A DNA stretch of 64,000 nucleotides, taken from assembly GCA_037951165.1 (NCBI GenBank), contig JBBDHG010000009.1, positions 8,521,001-8,585,000 on the forward strand, read 5' to 3'. The notes under the pieces were generated by a model. The model searched no databases. It saw only the letters and a program-made list of their open reading frames with translations, and was not told where the DNA came from. Position numbers and translations under genes: made by a program. Numbering within the stretch: the first letter of the stretch is position 1; the number at the start of each line of letters is the position of its first letter. Positions 59,148 to 64,000 of the stretch are shown here, in pieces. The stretch comes from Lophius americanus. Its lineage: Eukaryota; Chordata; Actinopteri; Lophiiformes; Lophiidae.

Positions 59148-62100
59148 ATGGCGGCTCTAAAATACGCAGGCATGGACGACACAGACAGCGAAGATGAGTT
59201 ACCTCCAGGATGGGAGGAGAGATCTACGAAAGATGGTTGGGTCTACTATGCAAAGTAAGTGAAATATCGTTAATAACATGAACTCTCAACCCTGATCTTA
59301 GCTCTTGCCTCCTTCAAAATCACGAAGTAATATTGGTGTATGTGGCTAAGGGTGTGCTTGAATCTGCAATGGTGGCGTATTGTTCAAAAGTCTACAGAGC
59401 TCACGTTAATGGTGCTTTTAAGATATTGAATATACACTTTAAAAATACGACTATGTAGCATATTACAGTAGTACCCATCATTGTGTCATAGGAATATGCA
59501 ATGTGTCATGTATTAAGTGTATGCAGTATGTGATTACATATTAGTACGCAGTAACTGCTGCATTGTAGTTCAGAGGTCCTGAAATGAGACGCATAAATTT
59601 GTGTGTGGCGCTTTTTAAATAAAATTCTAAAAACAATGCTGAGGCTAGACAAGTCAAGTTTATATACATAGCATCGTTGAGAAGCCGAGAAATTCAAATA
59701 CTTTAATATTTACAGATATAATGTAAAAAAACAACCTAAAAAAGCAGTAGTGTGTCAGTGTGTTTCAGATATATAAAAAGTTATGTTACAGATCCCAGGA
59801 CACAAAGTGACCTATGTTCAAGAACTCCCTCAAACAGATGAAAATAAAAGAAGGGTATAAGTTAAAACAAGAACAAAGGCAACAACAAGCAGTAGAAAGA
59901 AGAAAAAGGCAAACACAGGCAACTACAAGACCTGTTATAATAATGTTTTAAGTCCTCATTTAAATTAATTACCTGTATCAGCTGACCTCAGGTGTTCAGG
60001 AAGCTTGTTCCAGGGTGTGGAGCATAAAAGCTGAAAGTGGCTTCAGTATTGCTCGGTTCTGATTCTATGGATACTGATTAAGCCTGCCCTTGTTAACCTG
60101 AGGGGTCTGGGGACTTCGTAAGCAACAAGAATTGATTGAATTGAATGCAGTTTTTGCTATGTAACTGTTCAGATAAATGTAATTTAGAACTTTAACAAGT
60201 ACTGTCTCAGTCCTGTGGTTTGGTCGAAATCCGGACTAGAATGAATTGAAAAAAAGTTATTTTGACCCTAAGAAAGCACCGAATTGCTGAAAAACAACCT
60301 TTCAATTATTTTTCCAAAGAAAGCTATGTTTGGTTTGGTATATGCTGTTACTGTATCGTGAGGCTGTGGAAAAATGTCTGACCCAAGATAGCTGTTCGTT
60401 ATCTACAGGATGTCTGCCGCAATACAATTAAAAAGGATTTAAAAAAAATGAAAGGCAGGGTGTCAGGGCAGCAGGTAGTGGACATGAGGTGCTGAACAAT
60501 AATTCCTGAGGCATTGCTAATAATAACTAATTATTCCTGTTGATCCAGGTAGAAAAAGAACAGGGACAACATTGTATTTGTTCCATCTGTTTATGTTCTT
60601 CACTTGCACTCAAATATGTAAATCAATGGAGAGATCATTGCAACTAAGCAAACAACTGAGATGGTTGTCGTTGGTGCCTAGTCTAAGTTTGATCAATAAG
60701 GTTTTTTAGGTGTTCTTTATTATCTTCCTTATTTGCTCTTTCAACGTTTGTACAATAATAATCCAACAATGGTAATAATTTGACAATAATTTCAATCAAT
60801 AAAGATTACAACAAAATTTGTGAAATAACAACATTTTTGAACAACATAACATATCCTCTTGGGGCAGGACCCTAAACTCACAGACAAATGGGTGCATCGT
60901 GTTCCTCCACAATCCTAAGGTAATCAGTGCAAATGCGTTTAGAAGAGTTTTTTTTTTTTTGCCATAGGCATGTGTGATTTACAATATACTGTACATAGGT
61001 TTGCTTTTTCCCCAGCTGTTTCCTTTTATATCTGAATGCAGCCTGTGTTCTTGTATCACAAACCTTCAGTAGTTCTCTGTAATGTTTTTTCTCATTTCTC
61101 TCGTCATGTTAGGGATTAGTTTTTAAAAACTGAAAACTGTTTCTATTACGTTGCATGGCAATTGTATTATATTTGTGCTTAGTTATTTATACCAAAAACC
61201 AAGCATGAAATAGTAGAAGAATATTAACCCTGTGGCTAAATCTTGCAAATTAATGTTTCATAATTTCCGGTCAAAATGTTCTGCTCTCAATAAAAGTTTA
61301 AATAAATGGAGTAAAGTAGCAAGGCCAGATTAATTTTCTAATCTTTTTTTGTTTCTGTGTACCAACAGCCATGATGAAATGAAGACTCAGTGGGAACACC
61401 CCAAGACAGGGAAGAAAAAACGTTGTGCTGGAGGTTTGCTTTTCCACTTGTTTTTCAGTGTCATACATGTATTTATTTCTAGTATTTGAGGTTCATTTAA
61501 AAATAAGTGTTTCCCCTACATTGTATTAAGGGGGCGCCCCCCCAGTTCTCAAAGGGGGGCCCCTTGAAGATAAAGTTAATTTTATTTATTTTTAATTTCT
61601 ATATAGCTTCATAGATTACAGCAGAAGTCATTTAAGGATATCTTCCTATAGAACCAGGTGTATAGCCTGGCCTTTTATTCAACAAACTAAAAATAGCCTT
61701 ATGTTATTCATCTTATTTACACGACGGCATATCATTTCTGTCTGTACATGGTCGTGTGTTTACAATTCTCCACTGCTCTCTGTAGCTCTCTCTGGGGCAG
61801 AACTCCGCCCCCCTAGGGGAGACACTGGAAAGGCATTGCCTACTATCTTCTCTACTGACCTTAGCTTTGCGGTCAGATTTTACAATTGTCTCAATACCTT
61901 ATTCATTGTTATTTTCATACCCTCTTGTAATTGCTACTTAAATATTTCATTTTTAATTTTGTGACTAGGACCTTCAGAAAAGCTATTAATTGTTAAAAAT
62001 GACTTAGTTAAAATTTATAATGTGTCATTCTTTTCGTGCAGATTTACCATATGGTTGGGAGCAAGAAACTGATGAAAAAGGAAAGATCATTTATGTTGAG

Positions 62101-62411
62101 TAAGTAGATTGAGAATTAAATCTTGTTATACATAACATATGAAACACAAATTAGCATATTTTGAACCAATGTAAAATGTCAGACTGCCAAATCAGGGATA
62201 TTATCTCCTTCATAATGTTCTGTTTCCTTTGATATTTTCAGTCACATTAACAAGCGGACCACATATTTCGACCCGCGACAGGCATTCACAGTGGAGGATG
62301 TGGCGATGAAGCCAAAACGATATGATGGGAATACTGCTGCTTTAGAGATCCTGCAGAGTCGTGACCTCTCCGATAAGGTTGTCCTCATTACTGGAGGCAA
62401 CGCTGGTATTG
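59148..62411 (+). CDS. wwox: WWOX, WW domain-containing oxidoreductase, exons 1-4 (gene runs off the window)
   Basis: Tumour-suppressor-type protein with two WW domains and a short-chain dehydrogenase domain. Exons 59148-59254 (107 nt), 61369-61433 (65), 62042-62099 (58) and 62242-62411 (170) encode 133 residues. The first three lengths match human as I recall them. The fourth is nine nt shorter, three residues missing before KRYDGNTAALEIL. The start reads MAALKYAGMDDTDSEDELPP. WW1 (about 18-47) has WEERSTKDGWVYYANHDE and QWEHP, with Tyr33 kept. WW2 (about 59-88) is LPYGWEQETDEKG then DHINKRTTYFDP, with Tyr in place of the second Trp as in mammals. GKKKR between the WW domains matches the mammalian nuclear signal GKRKR. 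The last codons give VVLITGGNAGIG, the start of the NAD(P)-binding TGxxxGIG motif. Later exons lie beyond 64000. Confidence 0.96.
61506..61827. mobile_element. Short non-autonomous DNA transposon in WWOX intron 2
   Basis: AGTGTTTCCCCTAC at 61506-61519 is inverted at 61813-61827 (CTAGGGGAGACACTG), and each end is followed inward by a GC-rich GGGGGCGCCCCC / CCGCCCCCC stretch. The roughly 320-bp piece has no coding capacity. The ends resemble a common fish element beginning CAGTGTTTCCCCTA. No target duplication is clear. Confidence 0.55.
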
Positions 62412-64000
62412 GTGAGTTTCAATAAACCTTAAGCTGTTGTCCCAATTTGATGACGCTGTGTTAGATCTCACCAGCATGTAGTGCAGTGTGTTTCCATGAT
62501 AACGCCACTAGGTGGTAATGTGGTCTTACACTGTAGTAGAAGGTTGACATGAGTTTCTCTGAAGTCCCCATCTGTTCTCACCCAGGCATTCATCAACATT
62601 AGCCTCCAAAATGAAACACTTAGACTCAACAAATCACTCCCTAATACTGAACATGATTGTATTGAGGTTCATTAGCTGGGCTGAATTGGATGTCATTGTT
62701 AGCCGAAATTAATGATGTCCATTCGTACCAGAAAATGCATGGCTCACTATATAATAGTCTTGAAACAAAAGTATATCCTCTTTCCTATAGTTTAAATTAG
62801 TACAAGTAGTGGCCGTTTGTTCAGATTTGCTGCTTTGTTCCAGAGAGATAATGACAGTATGAGAGAAATAAAATAAACATAAAATAGTTAATTGTCTTTA
62901 TATTCAAATTATTTGTCTCAAATAAGGTCACAGCAGTGTAATTGCTGCGTGTGGGTTATGAGATGCTATAAGAGAGGACTGAAATACATGGATGAACTGT
63001 TGCCCTGGAACCCTCACCGAACAAAGAAGCTTGTGAAGTTAAATGCCTTCCTGACTTTCTTTTGTGTGACCAGTATCAGAGATTCATCTTTTGTAAATAA
63101 AACAAATCAGTGTTAATGTGCTTGTTTGATCTTAGACTTTTGCAATATTAGCCATTAATACATAGAGCCTACAAAGATAAATATACAGTACGATCCCTGT
63201 TTCCATATCTTTCTTTTTGCGATCTGTGTTTTTTATTTTTTTCCAAGTGGTGAAATGAGATAAATGAGTCAAAAATAATTTTACAATCAAAAATAAAAAT
63301 ATTGATTAATATTCAGTTATTATTTGGAGTCAGGATACATATAAAGTAATTAACATTAGCATATGTATAGAACTGAAAGTATGAAATAGAGTTTCCAATA
63401 ACCAAGACTAAACACTGAAACTGCAACATTGTTCAGGTACAAGAGTAACATTACTGAAAAACTGTTGGAAATCTTGCAGTTGCAAACTGAAAGCCATATT
63501 TAGAAATTGCTTCATGAAAGTGCATGAATCAGTCACTTTTACTTAAAGTTGATAGAAAAATTGTATCAAACATGTATCAAACCCAGGTAAAGAAATGCAT
63601 GATTTTATCCATTAGTGCTTTTGCCAAAATAACTTTTGAAAAGGGAAAAATGCAAGCGCATTCTCAGAGATGCTCTCAAAGACTGATGGAATAAAGTTGA
63701 TTCTAAAATAATAGTAGAGAAAGGGACTCTTTGATTAAAGACCTGAGCAGTAATTATATACGGAGAATGGAAGAAATTGATTTGCCACAAGAGGGCACAG
63801 GTGGTCCACAATGTTGATCCCGTCATTCTTTAAAACATAACCATATTTACTACTTCACATGAACCCCTTTTTGCCTAAGATTAAAACTTTACAATGGAAA
63901 AGATATTCCAAATACACAAGATTTGTGATTTGTAAAGTAAAGAGAAATGTGTTCATCTGAAAAAGAGCAGCTTTTCTCCAAAGAATGCATCTATAGCTGG
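62412..64000 (+). other. wwox: WWOX intron 4 (5' part)
   Basis: No further exon is recognised up to the window end. WWOX introns are known to be very large, so exon 5 probably lies well outside. Confidence 0.6.

Overview
This window is nuclear DNA from a ray-finned (teleost) fish. It has spliced genes with short GT-AG introns, AT-rich intergenic DNA, and a dense mixture of fish-type repeats: tRNA-derived SINEs, L2-like and Rex1-like LINEs, hAT and Tc1 DNA transposons, and micro- and minisatellites. No operons, CRISPR arrays or prokaryotic features are present. All gene calls come from reading exons by eye, checking splice sites, codon phase and total CDS length, and comparing with vertebrate proteins as remembered. 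No database search was run.

Four protein-coding genes account for the conserved sequence. (1) 1523-8440, plus: an HPRT1-family purine-salvage phosphoribosyltransferase, complete in nine exons (224 aa). (2) 10968-11780, plus: NUDT7, a peroxisomal CoA diphosphatase, complete in three exons (216 aa) and ending in the peroxisomal signal SKL. (3) 52310-15908, minus: NFAT5 (TonEBP/OREBP), the osmotic-stress transcription factor, in twelve coding exons (1463 aa), with a 15.2-kb first intron and a 12.7-kb intron 6, both filled with transposon remains. (4) From 59148, plus: WWOX, of which only the first four coding exons (WW1, WW2 and the start of the oxidoreductase domain) lie in the window. The genes do not form a pathway. 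The order is a syntenic block: NUDT7, NFAT5 and WWOX all lie on human 16q22-q23, whereas human HPRT1 is X-linked, so the first gene may be a teleost HPRT paralogue.

Region by region: 1-1522 is AT-rich flank leading into a CpG-rich promoter. 9196-10967 is intergenic with a 40-bp minisatellite. 11781-12000 holds tail-to-tail NUDT7 and NFAT5 polyadenylation signals, and 12000-15907 is the probable long NFAT5 3' UTR. 19736-32477 (NFAT5 intron 6) holds an internally deleted L2-like LINE, a 504-bp hAT-type element with an 8-bp target duplication, Tc1 remains and further elements. 37073-52237 (NFAT5 intron 1) holds a Rex1-like LINE, a 1.4-kb hAT element with a BED zinc-finger remnant, palindromic repeats and a SINE. 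52324-59147 separates the divergently transcribed NFAT5 and WWOX and holds LINE and hAT fragments and a long (TATC)n/(TC)n tract.

The observations most worth checking are: an in-frame TAG in the last NFAT5 exon followed by 21 open codons resembling the conserved vertebrate NFAT5 C-terminus (recent nonsense change, recoding or sequence error); glutamate in place of the catalytic aspartate, plus a nine-residue C-terminal extension, in the HPRT-family protein; loss of the second basic cluster of the NFAT5 bipartite nuclear localisation signal; and a seven-codon upstream ORF overlapping the NFAT5 start. I found no convincing wholly new biological system.
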